Below are positions 26,963 to 36,026 of a stretch of 64,000 nucleotides of DNA, piece after piece. The notes beneath the pieces were generated by a model, which was not told the DNA's origin, did no database searches, and saw only the letters and a program-made list of their open reading frames with translations. The translations under genes were made by a program, and so were the position numbers. The stretch comes from Cruoricaptor ignavus (GTDB taxonomy: Bacteria > Bacteroidota > Bacteroidia > Flavobacteriales > Weeksellaceae), in the NCBI RefSeq assembly GCF_900141665.1, contig NZ_FQYI01000007.1, forward strand, positions 62,001 to 126,000, written 5' to 3'. Every line of letters starts with the position of its first letter. Position 1 is the stretch's first letter.

Positions 26963-28966
26963 CTAAGCAGAAATCCCTTCCTTCAGCGCTTTGATTTCAT
27001 CGCGGATTTTCGCAGCCTTGATGAAGTCCAGATTCTTCGCGGCGGCCTCCATTTCCTTCTGCTTCTTGGCAATCAGCTGCTCTAAATCTTCCGCGTTGTA
27101 GTTCGCGCGGTCTTCCGCCACGCTTTTCAGGATTTCCTTTTGGGTGTACTTTTCATCAGGGAAATCTTTCGCCCTGCCAACCAGCGCCTCGGAAATTTTC
27201 TTGTTCACCTGCTTTGGCACTATGCCGTGCGCCTCGTTATATTCCTGCTGCTTTCTGCGGCGGTAGTCCGTTTCTTCTATCGTGCGCTGCATACTGCCCG
27301 TGATGCTATCAGCATACATTATCGCCTTTCCATTGATGTTCCTTGCCGCACGGCCTACCGTTTGAATCATCGAGCGTCTTGAGCGCAGCATCCCTTCCTT
27401 ATCGGCATCCAGAATGGCAACCAGCGAAACTTCCGGCAAATCCAGGCCTTCGCGCAAAAGATTCACGCCGATTAATACATCGAAGAGCCCCGTGCGCAAA
27501 TCCTGCATAATCTGTATGCGTTCCAGCGTTTCCACATCGGAATGGATGTAGCGGCAGCGTATGCCAAATTTCGTGAAATACTTGGTAAGCTCTTCCGCCA
27601 TTTTTTTGGTTAAAGTGGTTACCAGAACTCTCTCGTCAATTTCTGCGCGCTTCTGGATTTCCTCCATCAGATCATCAATCTGATTAATCGTCGGGCGGAT
27701 TTCAATTTCCGGGTCCAAGAGGCCAGTTGGACGGATGATTTGCTCCACGAAAATGCCGCCGGTTTTTTCCAGCTCATAATCAGCGGGCGTTGCCGAAACA
27801 TAGATGACCTGATTCTGCATCCCTTCAAATTCCTCGAATTTCAGGGGCCTATTGTCCAAAGCTGCAGGCAAGCGGAAACCGTATTCCACCAGGGCTTCCT
27901 TCCGGCTTCTGTCGCCACCGTACATTGCGTGAACTTGTGGAATTGTAACATGGCTTTCATCGATGACCATCAGATAATCCTTGGGGAAATAATCCAATAG
28001 GCAGAACGGCCGTGTTCCTGGCAACCTTCTGTCGAAATATCTTGAGTAATTTTCGATGCCGCTGCAGTAGCCCAGCTCCTTCATCATTTCCAGATCCAGC
28101 TCGGTTCTTTCCTGTAGCCGCTTGGCTTCCAGCGGTTTTTCCACTTCGGTGAAGAAATCTACCTGCTTTACCAAATCGTCCTGTATTTCGCGGATTGCCG
28201 TTTGCTGCGTTTCCTTTGTCGTCACGAAAAGGTTGGCAGGGTAAATTTGAATTTGCTCAAAATCCGATTCCACATTTCCAGAAATCGGGTCGAAAGTTTG
28301 GATCTTCTCAATCTCATCACCGAAAAACTGAACACAGATGGCATTATCCGCATAAGCCGGGAAAACATCCACCACATCGCCTTTCACGCGGAAAGTTCCG
28401 CGCTGAAACTCGTTGATTGAGCGGGAATAAAGCGCATTCACCAGGGCGTGCAGCAGCGCCGTTCTCGTTACTTTTTCGCCTGCCTTTATGGAAATCAGCG
28501 ACTTGTGGAATTCCGTGGGATTGCCGATACCGTAGATGCAGGAAACCGACGCCACGATGAGCACATCCCTTCTCCCGGAAAGCAGGCTTGCCGTGGCGGA
28601 AAGCCGCAGTTTTTCCACTTCTTCATTGATGCTCAAATCTTTCTCGATGTAAGTTCCCGATGAAGCGATGTAGGCTTCCGGCTGATAATAATCGTAGTAG
28701 GACACGAAGTATTCCACCGCGTTTTGCGGGAAAAACTCCTTGAACTCCATAAAAAGCTGCGCCGCCAAGGTTTTGTTGTGCGCCAGCACCAAAGTAGGCC
28801 GCTGCACATTGTTCACCACATTGGCTATGGTAAAGGTTTTTCCGGAACCTGTAACGCCGAGCAAAGTTTGGTACTTCTCTCCCACTTCTATACCTTCCGA
28901 AAGTTTCTGGATGGCATTCGGCTGATCACCTGTCGGGTTAAAATCAGATTTCAGTTGGAATTTCAT
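26963..28966 (-). CDS. uvrB: Excinuclease ABC subunit UvrB
   Basis: DNA damage-recognition helicase of nucleotide excision repair. Walker A GVTGSGKT is at 37-44. The beta-hairpin region YYDYYQPEAYI, helicase motifs including DESH, and the C-terminal UVR motif that binds UvrC (about 620-660) are all present. 667 residues is standard. An inverted repeat lies upstream of the start (28996-29020). Confidence 0.97.
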   Translation of the reverse strand: MKFQLKSDFNPTGDQPNAIQKLSEGIEVGEKYQTLLGVTGSGKTFTIANVVNNVQRPTLVLAHNKTLAAQLFMEFKEFFPQNAVEYFVSYYDYYQPEAYIASSGTYIEKDLSINEEVEKLRLSATASLLSGRRDVLIVASVSCIYGIGNPTEFHKSLISIKAGEKVTRTALLHALVNALYSRSINEFQRGTFRVKGDVVDVFPAYADNAICVQFFGDEIEKIQTFDPISGNVESDFEQIQIYPANLFVTTKETQQTAIREIQDDLVKQVDFFTEVEKPLEAKRLQERTELDLEMMKELGYCSGIENYSRYFDRRLPGTRPFCLLDYFPKDYLMVIDESHVTIPQVHAMYGGDRSRKEALVEYGFRLPAALDNRPLKFEEFEGMQNQVIYVSATPADYELEKTGGIFVEQIIRPTGLLDPEIEIRPTINQIDDLMEEIQKRAEIDERVLVTTLTKKMAEELTKYFTKFGIRCRYIHSDVETLERIQIMQDLRTGLFDVLIGVNLLREGLDLPEVSLVAILDADKEGMLRSRRSMIQTVGRAARNINGKAIMYADSITGSMQRTIEETDYRRRKQQEYNEAHGIVPKQVNKKISEALVGRAKDFPDEKYTQKEILKSVAEDRANYNAEDLEQLIAKKQKEMEAAAKNLDFIKAAKIRDEIKALKEGISA

Positions 28967-28995
28967 TTTTAGTTTAAGTATTGTAAATCAAATAG

Positions 28996-29020
28996 TTGCA
29001 AAGGTGATTGACCTTTACAA
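28996..29020. promoter_or_regulatory. Inverted repeat upstream of uvrB
   Basis: TTGCAAAGGT and ACCTTTACAA form 10-nt arms with a single mismatch around a 5-nt centre. The site is 30 nt upstream of the uvrB ATG (minus strand) and touches the end of tsaB at 29025. It could be an operator or the terminator-like end of the tsaB transcript, although no T-run is seen. Confidence 0.4.
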
Positions 29021-29024
29021 TGCA

Positions 29025-29696
29025 TTACTTTTCTGCCTTCTTCACGCCCTGAAATTCTTTCAGGTAAAACGGCTCAAAGTAAGCGACATCCACAAAGTCC
29101 TTCTTTTCAAATTTTCCGGCGGCAGCTCTTACCATAAATTCAGCAGAAGGAAAAACTTCCGGCTTGAATTCCGCCTTCACTTTTAAAACTTCTGACGCCT
29201 TTTTTGCACCGTCACCTACGAAAAGAATTTCTCGGTTTTCTAGTTCGGCAAAAGAATTTTCATCCAAAATAAGGTTGGTGGCACCCTGAATTTCCGCGCC
29301 GGTTCTCCCGTCGTAAATTGCCGTGTAAACCTCCATCCTTCTGGCATCAATCAGCGGAACAATGTAATCAAATCCCTGATTTTCAAAAGCTTGCACCATT
29401 GTAAGCATCGTATCCACGGCAATCATCGGGATTTCCAAAGCAAAGCAAAAACCTTTCGCCGAAGCAGCGCCAATCCTCAAGCCCGTGTATGAACCGGGAC
29501 CTTGGCTCAATGCCACGGCATCCAAATCCTGTAGAGAAATTTCCGCACCCTCCAAAGCCCATTCCACAAAGCGATGCAGCTTTTCGGACTGCTTGTACCC
29601 ATCCGAAATTTCTTCGCAAAGGCACAGCAATTCCCTTCCTTCCGAAACGGCTACGGAACAGTTTCTCGACGAAGTTTCCAGGTGCAGAATTTTCAA
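29025..29696 (-). CDS. tsaB: tRNA t6A modification protein TsaB
   Basis: TsaB works with TsaD and TsaE in making N6-threonylcarbamoyladenosine at position 37 of ANN-decoding tRNAs. The N-terminus MKILHLETSSRNCSVAVS and the sequence SQGPGSYTGLRIG are family hallmarks of the ASKHA-like fold. 223 residues is typical. The start is TTG, placed 2 nt after the stop of the upstream dehydrogenase gene; the family alignment supports it. Confidence 0.93.
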   Translation of the reverse strand: MKILHLETSSRNCSVAVSEGRELLCLCEEISDGYKQSEKLHRFVEWALEGAEISLQDLDAVALSQGPGSYTGLRIGAASAKGFCFALEIPMIAVDTMLTMVQAFENQGFDYIVPLIDARRMEVYTAIYDGRTGAEIQGATNLILDENSFAELENREILFVGDGAKKASEVLKVKAEFKPEVFPSAEFMVRAAAGKFEKKDFVDVAYFEPFYLKEFQGVKKAEK

Positions 29697-29698
29697 AC

Positions 29699-30448
29699 CT
29701 AAAGCGTTTTGTAAATCGTTTGCGCTTCCAGCTGGGTTTTCGGGTAAATCGTTAAATCCGAAATGGAAACGCGGTTCGGAAGATTCACGCAGTACGAAAT
29801 CACATCGGCAATATCTTCCGCCAGCAAGGCTTCGTAGCCTTCGTAAACGGCGGCAGCACGCGCTTTATCGCCCTTGAAACGCACCTCCGAAAACTCCGTA
29901 GCCACCGCACCAGGACGAATGTTCGTCACCTTGATTCCAAACTCGGTAAGCTCCGCCCTCATCCCTTCAGAAATACCGTCCACCGCCCTTTTGGAAGCGC
30001 TGTACGCAATGCCGTTTCGGTAAGTTCTGAGCGCAGCGATGGAGCTGATGTTCACAATATGGCCACTTTTTTGCTCCTTCAGCCGTGGAATTATCAACTT
30101 GGAAACATACAGCAGCCCCTGCACATTGCCGTCAATCATCGCGTCCAAATCTTCTATGGAAGCGTCCTCCAGCAAATCCAGGCCGTGCGCATTTCCGGCG
30201 CTGTTCACCAGAATATTTATGGTGGAAAACTCTTCCGGGATGGAATTTATCGCCTTTTCTACCTCCTCGAATTTCCGCACATCGAAAACCAGGGTGTGCA
30301 CTTCGGTTTTCTGGGAAAGCTCGTCCGCCAAACTTTTCAGCAAAGCTTCTCTTCTTCCGCAAAGGATGAGTTTCTTGCCCTGCTCTGCGAAAATTCTTGC
30401 CGTGGCCTTTCCTATGCCAGAAGTTGCACCGGTGATTAATGCTGTCAT
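29699..30448 (-). CDS. Short-chain dehydrogenase/reductase (YdfG-like)
   Basis: Classical SDR oxidoreductase of 249 residues using NAD(P)H. The cofactor loop TGATSGIG is at 7-14, the NSAGNAHG motif in the middle, and the YxxxK catalytic pair in YSASKRAV with the upstream serine in SSIAAL. Similarity in style to YdfG suggests a 3-hydroxy acid or serine dehydrogenase activity, but the substrate is not fixed by sequence. It probably shares a transcript with tsaB. Confidence 0.88.
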   Translation of the reverse strand: MTALITGATSGIGKATARIFAEQGKKLILCGRREALLKSLADELSQKTEVHTLVFDVRKFEEVEKAINSIPEEFSTINILVNSAGNAHGLDLLEDASIEDLDAMIDGNVQGLLYVSKLIIPRLKEQKSGHIVNISSIAALRTYRNGIAYSASKRAVDGISEGMRAELTEFGIKVTNIRPGAVATEFSEVRFKGDKARAAAVYEGYEALLAEDIADVISYCVNLPNRVSISDLTIYPKTQLEAQTIYKTL

Positions 30449-30479
30449 TTTAATTGTTAAAAAATTAACGGTGAAAGTT

Positions 30480-32609
30480 TTATTTCATATCCGAAAGCAC
30501 ATTTACCGCTTCCTGCAGATAAATGTCCCTGCGAAGATTCTTAATCCAGTTTTCGGTTTTTTTCTTATAAATATCATCCTTGGTCTCGCGAACTATTTCC
30601 TCCTTTGTTAAGGTAAACTGCAGGCCGTTGTTGAATTTTTGCAGCGATTCAAACTTTTTAATCTGTTCCTTGCGTTGCTTCATCAGCTCATCAAATTTTG
30701 CCCGGTTTACGGTGATGCGTTCCTCTTTATCCAGTAATTCTTTCCACTCTACAGACTGTATTAAAAGATTGTACTGAGGGTTTTCCTCAAGCCTCGCCGC
30801 GCTGCGTACCGCCAATTCTTTCGGGTTTACTCTGTCCACTGGCTGAAACTTTACCGCCGGGATTTTATCCCACGCCAATGCGAAATCCACATAGCGCTCG
30901 CCCACTTCTGCGTGGCTGAAAAGGTCTTTCATTTTGATATCAGCCTCGATGCCCTTTCTCTGCGTGGATTCTCCCGTTACCCTGTAAAATTTCTGAATCG
31001 TCATTTTCAGCGAGCCGAAATCATCGGAGGTATCTAGAAAACGGTTCAAATCCACGAAGGTTTGCACCGTACCTTTCCCGAAACTTTGCGGCGAGCCAAG
31101 CACCAGTGCACGGCCATAATCCTGCATTTCGCCGGCAAGAATTTCCGATGCCGAGGCGGAAAATTCGTTCTGCATAATGAGCAGCGGCCCCGTCCATATT
31201 GGGCTGTTAGTCTTGTTTCGGAGGGTCTGAATCTTACCGTTGCCATCCTTTACCTGCACATACGGCCCTTCGTTCATAAACAGGCCCATAATATCGCCAA
31301 CTTCCGTGAGCGAGCCACCGCCGTTGTTTCTAAGGTCGAGGATGATGCCCTGCGCTCCTCCCGCCTTCAGCTTTAGGAGTTCTGCCTTTACATCATCACT
31401 GGCGTTTCTGCCCTTCGGATCATTGAAGTCCGCATTAAAGCTAGGTAAATAAATGAAGCCGTATTTTTTTCCGTCTTTGGCAGTGATCATAATGCTTCGT
31501 GCAAATGTATCCTCTATGGAAACTTCCTCGCGGATCATCGTCACCTCCTGCACGGTACCGTCTTTTTTCTGTACCGTTAGCGTTACCGGCGTTCCTTTGG
31601 CACCGCGGATCAGGCGGACAGCGTCCTCGCTCAGCATTCCTATGGCATTCACTGCCTGCTCTTTTGGTTTGGATTTTATTTTTAAAATTTTATCCCCCTC
31701 CGAAAGCTGTTTAGATTTCCACGCCGGCGCACCTACGGTAAGCTCGCCAAGCTCCAGGTAGCCCTTGCTTTCCTTGATGAGCGCCCCGATTCCGATGATT
31801 TTCCCGACAAACTGCGTATCGAAATCTTCCCTGTCCCTTGGCGAAAAATAGTTGGTGTGTGGATCGAAAACCAGCGTGTAGGAGTTCATATACCTGGAAA
31901 ACCAGTCCATTTTTTTTACTTTTTTTATCCTCTTAAAGGAATTGCCAAGCAGGTCTTTCACTTCGGAAGTTGCCTTCGTCATTTTTTCCTCCGGCGTCAG
32001 GATTTTCACATTTACAGTATCCGGCAGTTTGTTCCTCTGGAAGGAATCCTTCTTTTTCTGCTGAGATTCTTCGCGGGATTTCAGAGTTTCTATTTCCTGT
32101 AAGATATTGTATTTGATGAATTTACGCCACTCGGCATACATTTCCTTCTGGTCTCTCGGCGCGGTCTTTACCTTTGGTTCCAGCACAAGGCTTTCATCTT
32201 CATCGAAATCAATCGGCTTGCTGAATATGTCCTTCGTGATCGCCTCAGCATCGTCAATCCGCTTCATTAGCCTGTCGTGGGTCAGGTTGAAAAAGGTAAG
32301 GTCGCCTGTTTTCAGATAATCATCAAGCTTTGTTTCGTGCTTTGCAAATTCATTCATATCCGACTGCAGAAAGTAGCGCTTCGAAGGGTCGATATACTCA
32401 AAATATTTCTTGTAAACATCCGCAGAGTAGGCATCATTAATGGGCTTCGGGCTGTAATGGAGATAGGAGAGTGTGTTCTTCACACTCACCATAATGGTGG
32501 ACATTTTCTCATTATCATCCTTCGGCGCATTAAAGCAGAACATCAGCGTCGTAAGCGGGATGAACAGCAGTAAGGTGTTCAGTTTCAGTTGTTTAAATAT
32601 ATTTTTCAT
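30480..32609 (-). CDS. prc: Carboxy-terminal processing protease (Prc/Tsp-like, S41)
   Basis: Periplasmic tail-specific protease of 709 residues. An N-terminal signal or anchor (about 1-25) is followed by the Prc N-terminal domain, a PDZ domain (about 245-335) and the S41 catalytic domain. NEFSASASEI and SFGKGTVQ carry the Ser/Lys dyad region, and a DUF3340-like tail follows. I use the ATG at 32609; a TTG at 32618 would add three residues. The promoter region is shared with surE on the other strand. Confidence 0.93.
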   Translation of the reverse strand: MKNIFKQLKLNTLLLFIPLTTLMFCFNAPKDDNEKMSTIMVSVKNTLSYLHYSPKPINDAYSADVYKKYFEYIDPSKRYFLQSDMNEFAKHETKLDDYLKTGDLTFFNLTHDRLMKRIDDAEAITKDIFSKPIDFDEDESLVLEPKVKTAPRDQKEMYAEWRKFIKYNILQEIETLKSREESQQKKKDSFQRNKLPDTVNVKILTPEEKMTKATSEVKDLLGNSFKRIKKVKKMDWFSRYMNSYTLVFDPHTNYFSPRDREDFDTQFVGKIIGIGALIKESKGYLELGELTVGAPAWKSKQLSEGDKILKIKSKPKEQAVNAIGMLSEDAVRLIRGAKGTPVTLTVQKKDGTVQEVTMIREEVSIEDTFARSIMITAKDGKKYGFIYLPSFNADFNDPKGRNASDDVKAELLKLKAGGAQGIILDLRNNGGGSLTEVGDIMGLFMNEGPYVQVKDGNGKIQTLRNKTNSPIWTGPLLIMQNEFSASASEILAGEMQDYGRALVLGSPQSFGKGTVQTFVDLNRFLDTSDDFGSLKMTIQKFYRVTGESTQRKGIEADIKMKDLFSHAEVGERYVDFALAWDKIPAVKFQPVDRVNPKELAVRSAARLEENPQYNLLIQSVEWKELLDKEERITVNRAKFDELMKQRKEQIKKFESLQKFNNGLQFTLTKEEIVRETKDDIYKKKTENWIKNLRRDIYLQEAVNVLSDMK

Positions 32610-32649
32610 AAAAGGCAAAAGCGCTTTGCTGGCGCGAATTTTAAGCCAC

Positions 32650-32657
32650 CAAATTTA
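32650..32657 (-). promoter_or_regulatory. -7 box of prc
   Basis: TAAATTTG on the minus strand, 40 nt before the prc ATG. It forms a divergent pair with the surE box at 32692-32699. A clear -33 element was not found. Confidence 0.4.
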
Positions 32658-32691
32658 AGACCTATTTCCTGATTTTGGCTTTAAATTTACT

Positions 32692-32699
32692 TAAATTTG
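32692..32699 (+). promoter_or_regulatory. -7 box of surE
   Basis: TAAATTTG on +, 14 nt before the surE ATG at 32714. Because transcription would begin near 32705, the TTG at 32675 cannot be the start. TTTGG at 32674-32678 is closer than the usual -33 spacing. Confidence 0.45.
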
Positions 32700-32713
32700 C
32701 GGAAAATGAAAAA

Positions 32714-33484
32714 ATGACAGAGAAACCGCTGATTTTAGTGACGAATGACGACGGAATTACGGCACCAGGTGTAAGGCACCTCACCGAATTTATGAACGAG
32801 ATAGGCGATGTAATCGTGGTGGCGCCCAATTCCCCGCAAAGCGGAAAAGGCCACGCCATCACCATCAATTCTACCCTGATGTTCGAGGAAATCAGCCTGG
32901 AAGGTCCGCAGCGTGATTTTTCCCTCGGCGGAACACCGGTGGACTGCGTAAAATTTGCGCTGGATAAAATTTTGCCGCGCCGCCCGGACCTTGTGGTTTC
33001 CGGCATCAACCACGGTGCAAATTCCTCCATCAATGTCATCTATTCCGGCACGATGAGTGCCGCTGTAGAAGCTGGTGTGGAAGGGCTTCAGGCCATCGGT
33101 TTCTCTCTGCTGGATTTTTCCTGGGATGCCGATTTTCTTCAGGCTAAAAAATTCATCCAAAGCATTGTGCGCCGCGTTCTGGAAAACCCTTTGCCAAAGG
33201 GCGTTGTGCTGAATGTGAACATTCCGAAACTTCCTGAAAATGAGATAAAAGGCGTGAAAGTCTGCAAGCAGGCCGATGCAAAATGGGAAGAGAATTTTGA
33301 CGAGCGCGTGAACCCGCACGGCAAGAAATACTACTGGCTTACCGGGTATTTTAACAATATGGATGAGAGTGCCGATGCCGATGAGAACGCGCTTTCCGAA
33401 GGCTACATCTCAATTGTTCCGGTGAAGTTCGACCTTACGGCTTACGAACATATCGGCACTCTGCGCCAGACTTTGGAATTTTGA
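32714..33484 (+). CDS. surE: 5'/3'-nucleotidase SurE
   Basis: Metal-dependent phosphatase acting on nucleoside monophosphates. The N-terminal metal motif TNDDG is at residues 10-14, followed by VVAPNSPQSGKGHAIT and GTPVDCVKF, all typical of SurE. The ATG at 32714 gives 256 residues and the usual N-terminus; a TTG 39 nt upstream is rejected because it lies before the predicted transcription start. The gene converges with fabG, leaving only 1 nt between the stops. Confidence 0.95.
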   Translation: MTEKPLILVTNDDGITAPGVRHLTEFMNEIGDVIVVAPNSPQSGKGHAITINSTLMFEEISLEGPQRDFSLGGTPVDCVKFALDKILPRRPDLVVSGINHGANSSINVIYSGTMSAAVEAGVEGLQAIGFSLLDFSWDADFLQAKKFIQSIVRRVLENPLPKGVVLNVNIPKLPENEIKGVKVCKQADAKWEENFDERVNPHGKKYYWLTGYFNNMDESADADENALSEGYISIVPVKFDLTAYEHIGTLRQTLEF

Positions 33485-33485
33485 T

Positions 33486-34223
33486 TTAAGTCAGCATCCC
33501 GCCGTCCACATTCAGCACCTGGCCTGTAACATACGCCGACAAATCGCTGGCAAGGAAAACGCAGGCATTAGCCACATCTTCCGGCAGGCCGCCGCGTTTT
33601 AGTGGGATGCCATCCCGCCAAGTTTGCACGGCTTTCTCATCGAGCGCTGCCGTCATTTCCGTTTCAATGAAGCCTGGCGCAATCGCGTTACAGCGGATGT
33701 TTCTGGAACCCAACTCCAGCGCAACGGATTTTGTAAAACCAATGACACCGGCCTTGGAAGCGGCATAATTCGCCTGGCCAGCATTGCCCCTCACACCAAC
33801 CACCGAAGTCATATTAATGATAGAGCCTGCCTTGGCTTTCATCATCGGCTTGGTAACGGCTTTAGTGAGATTGAACACGGAATCGAGGTTTACGCGGAGC
33901 ACCGCATCCCAATCTTCTTTGGACATCCTTAGCAGCAGATTGTCTTTGGTAATTCCAGCGTTGTTAATCAGTACATCTACCGAACCGAAATCTGTAAGTA
34001 CCTCATCCACAAGCTTTTGCGCTGCTTCAAAATCGGAAGCATCCGATTGGTATGCCTTCACGCTGTCGCCAAACTGCGCTGAAATTTCGTTGGCCTTTTC
34101 CACCGAGCCTGCGTAAGTGAAGGCTACTTTTGCGCCCTGCTTCACGAAGACTTCCACGATGCCTTTTCCAATTCCACGAGTTCCACCGGTTACAATCGCT
34201 ACTTTTCCTTCAAGTAATCCCAT
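33486..34223 (-). CDS. fabG: 3-oxoacyl-[acyl-carrier-protein] reductase FabG
   Basis: NADPH-dependent SDR that reduces 3-oxoacyl-ACP in fatty-acid synthesis. Cofactor loop TGGTRGIG at 13-20, NNAG, the catalytic NYAASKAG with Tyr and Lys, and the C-terminal VNVDGGM-like end (LNVDGGML) are clear. The 245-residue length is exact for FabG. It lies 12 nt downstream of rsmI on the same strand. Confidence 0.93.
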   Translation of the reverse strand: MGLLEGKVAIVTGGTRGIGKGIVEVFVKQGAKVAFTYAGSVEKANEISAQFGDSVKAYQSDASDFEAAQKLVDEVLTDFGSVDVLINNAGITKDNLLLRMSKEDWDAVLRVNLDSVFNLTKAVTKPMMKAKAGSIINMTSVVGVRGNAGQANYAASKAGVIGFTKSVALELGSRNIRCNAIAPGFIETEMTAALDEKAVQTWRDGIPLKRGGLPEDVANACVFLASDLSAYVTGQVLNVDGGMLT

Positions 34224-34235
34224 TTACAAAATTTT

Positions 34236-34910
34236 TTATATCGAATTATTAATCACGAGAACAATCTCACCCTTTAAATTTTTACTTTCAGCAAACTCAA
34301 TTAACTCATTGATTGTCCCTCTTTTAGTTTCTTCAAACTTCTTCGAAATTTCTCGGCTAAGACTTACTTTTGTTTCTTCGCCGAAAAAAACTTTTATCTG
34401 CTGCAAAGTTGAGTTTATCTTGTGTGGACTTTCATAAAGCACCACGGTTTTTTTCTCTTCTGCCAATTGTTTCAGCTTAGTTTGCCGGCCTTTCTTCTGG
34501 GGTAAAAATCCAGCGAAAAGGAATTCATTATTCGGCAAACCGGAAACTACGAGTGCAGGAACGAATGCCGTAGCACCGGGTAAGCAAATCATCTCCAGCC
34601 CTTCATCTGCCACCGCTTTTGCGAGAAGATAACCGGGATCGGAAATTCCAGGCGTTCCTGCATCGGTGATGATGGCGATGTTCTGCCCAAGCTTCAAATC
34701 CTGAATCACCTTTTCCGTAGCCTGATGCTCATTGTGCATATGATAGGCTTTCAGCGGGCGCGAAATTTCGAAATGCTTCAGCAAAATTCCAGAAGTTCTC
34801 GTATCTTCACAAAGGACATAATCCACTGATTTCAAGACACTTACCGCCCTGAAAGTCATATCTTCCAAATTTCCAATGGGCGTAGGAACGAAGTAGAGCG
34901 TGCCTGACAA
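34236..34910 (-). CDS. rsmI: 16S rRNA (cytidine(1402)-2'-O)-methyltransferase RsmI
   Basis: SAM-dependent methyltransferase modifying C1402 in the ribosomal P site. The family motifs VPTPIGNLEDMT, CEDTRTSG and the sequence DAGTPGISDPG are plain. I choose the TTG at 34910, 2 nt after the stop of the upstream gene. It gives MSGTLYFVPTPIG as in homologues, 224 residues in all. Another TTG at 34943 would overlap the upstream gene by 31 nt and add an unlikely extension. Confidence 0.93.
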   Translation of the reverse strand: MSGTLYFVPTPIGNLEDMTFRAVSVLKSVDYVLCEDTRTSGILLKHFEISRPLKAYHMHNEHQATEKVIQDLKLGQNIAIITDAGTPGISDPGYLLAKAVADEGLEMICLPGATAFVPALVVSGLPNNEFLFAGFLPQKKGRQTKLKQLAEEKKTVVLYESPHKINSTLQQIKVFFGEETKVSLSREISKKFEETKRGTINELIEFAESKNLKGEIVLVINNSI

Positions 34911-34912
34911 AA

Positions 34913-35965
34913 CTACAGGAATTTGTTCTCCACCAAAGACCAAAGCCGCTGTGCATACTCATCAACTTTCTTCCAATTTCGGTCGTAATAAACTTCGCTC
35001 AAATATTCCTGCGCCTCTTCCAAAGTCTCGAAAGAATTGAGCGTTTTAATGGTATCGTTCAGATCGGTTTGGCTATTATTAAACAAATTTTTAGTGAAGG
35101 CAATGCGGTCGTTCAAATCTAATTTGAAGTCAGGTTTAGTTTTTGTATGAGTTTGATTTTCAGAAGTTAAGCTCAAAAAATTATCCTCTGTGTGCTCATC
35201 AAAAAGTGAAGGTTGATTTTTGCTGAAAGCCTTGATATTGGCGAGCTTAATTTTGCTGCTTGTTTGCTGAACAGGGGGTTCTGGAATTTCCTGCTTTGCA
35301 TTCTCTGAAAGAAACTTTTCTTCCTGCAAAATTTCCTCCTCACGGATCCTAACATTTTTTTCGTATAGATTCTCATCAATTGTAGCTTCAATGAGCATTT
35401 CTTCCTGCTGAAGATCGGACAATTTTTTTGCTTCTTCCTCCGCACTCATTTCCCTTGCAGGCTCCGCTGTGCTGTACTTTTTCCAATAATTTTCCAAAAA
35501 TTTTTCTGTATCTTCCTCTTCCGTAGAAAAAGCTTCAGCGCTAAACAATGAATCTTCCGAGGAAATTTCAGGCTCATCCTGAGACACGGGCTCGCGAACA
35601 GTTTCTAAAAAAATTATCTCTGAAACTTCAGAAATATCATCCTTTTCTACTGGGTTTTCTGAGATTTCTGCATTCGTGAAAGATCCGACATCTTCCTGTA
35701 ATCCTTCAATATTGATATCTTCCTTCTCAGCGATTTTTTTTGAGTTTAATAATTGGTTTTCAATGGGATACATAGGCGTATCTTCCATTGGTAAATCTCC
35801 AAAACTTAGGAGAATCCTAAGCGTTTCTGCAAGCTTTGGCAGCTCCTTCAGCTCATTTATTTTTTCCACTAAATCTTGCGGAGAATTGAGTTCTGACAAT
35901 TGTTTAAGCCGTATTTGACATTCGTTGAAAATAAATTCGGCAGATTCTTCGAGGGCTGTCTTCAT
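34913..35965 (-). CDS. Hypothetical acidic protein with conserved C-terminal domain
   Basis: 350 residues, very rich in Glu and Asp, with no signal peptide or membrane segment. The N-terminal 50 residues look helical, and about residues 60-255 look disordered and low in complexity. The last 70 residues (LNDRIAFTKNLFNNSQ to the end) are ordered and resemble a short C-terminal domain that I associate with unnamed Bacteroidota proteins. I cannot assign a function. It is the first gene of the rsmI-fabG transcript and is divergent from tdk. Confidence 0.8.
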   Translation of the reverse strand: MKTALEESAEFIFNECQIRLKQLSELNSPQDLVEKINELKELPKLAETLRILLSFGDLPMEDTPMYPIENQLLNSKKIAEKEDINIEGLQEDVGSFTNAEISENPVEKDDISEVSEIIFLETVREPVSQDEPEISSEDSLFSAEAFSTEEEDTEKFLENYWKKYSTAEPAREMSAEEEAKKLSDLQQEEMLIEATIDENLYEKNVRIREEEILQEEKFLSENAKQEIPEPPVQQTSSKIKLANIKAFSKNQPSLFDEHTEDNFLSLTSENQTHTKTKPDFKLDLNDRIAFTKNLFNNSQTDLNDTIKTLNSFETLEEAQEYLSEVYYDRNWKKVDEYAQRLWSLVENKFL

Positions 35966-35991
35966 CGGGCAAGGAGGTTTTTAAATTTCCG

Positions 35992-35999
35992 TAATTTTG
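35992..35999 (+). promoter_or_regulatory. -7 box of tdk
   Basis: TAATTTTG fits TAnnTTTG, 27 nt before the tdk ATG. A -33 element at the usual distance is not visible. Confidence 0.4.
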
Positions 36000-36026
36000 G
36001 AGATTATTTTACGGCTAAAATAGCAA

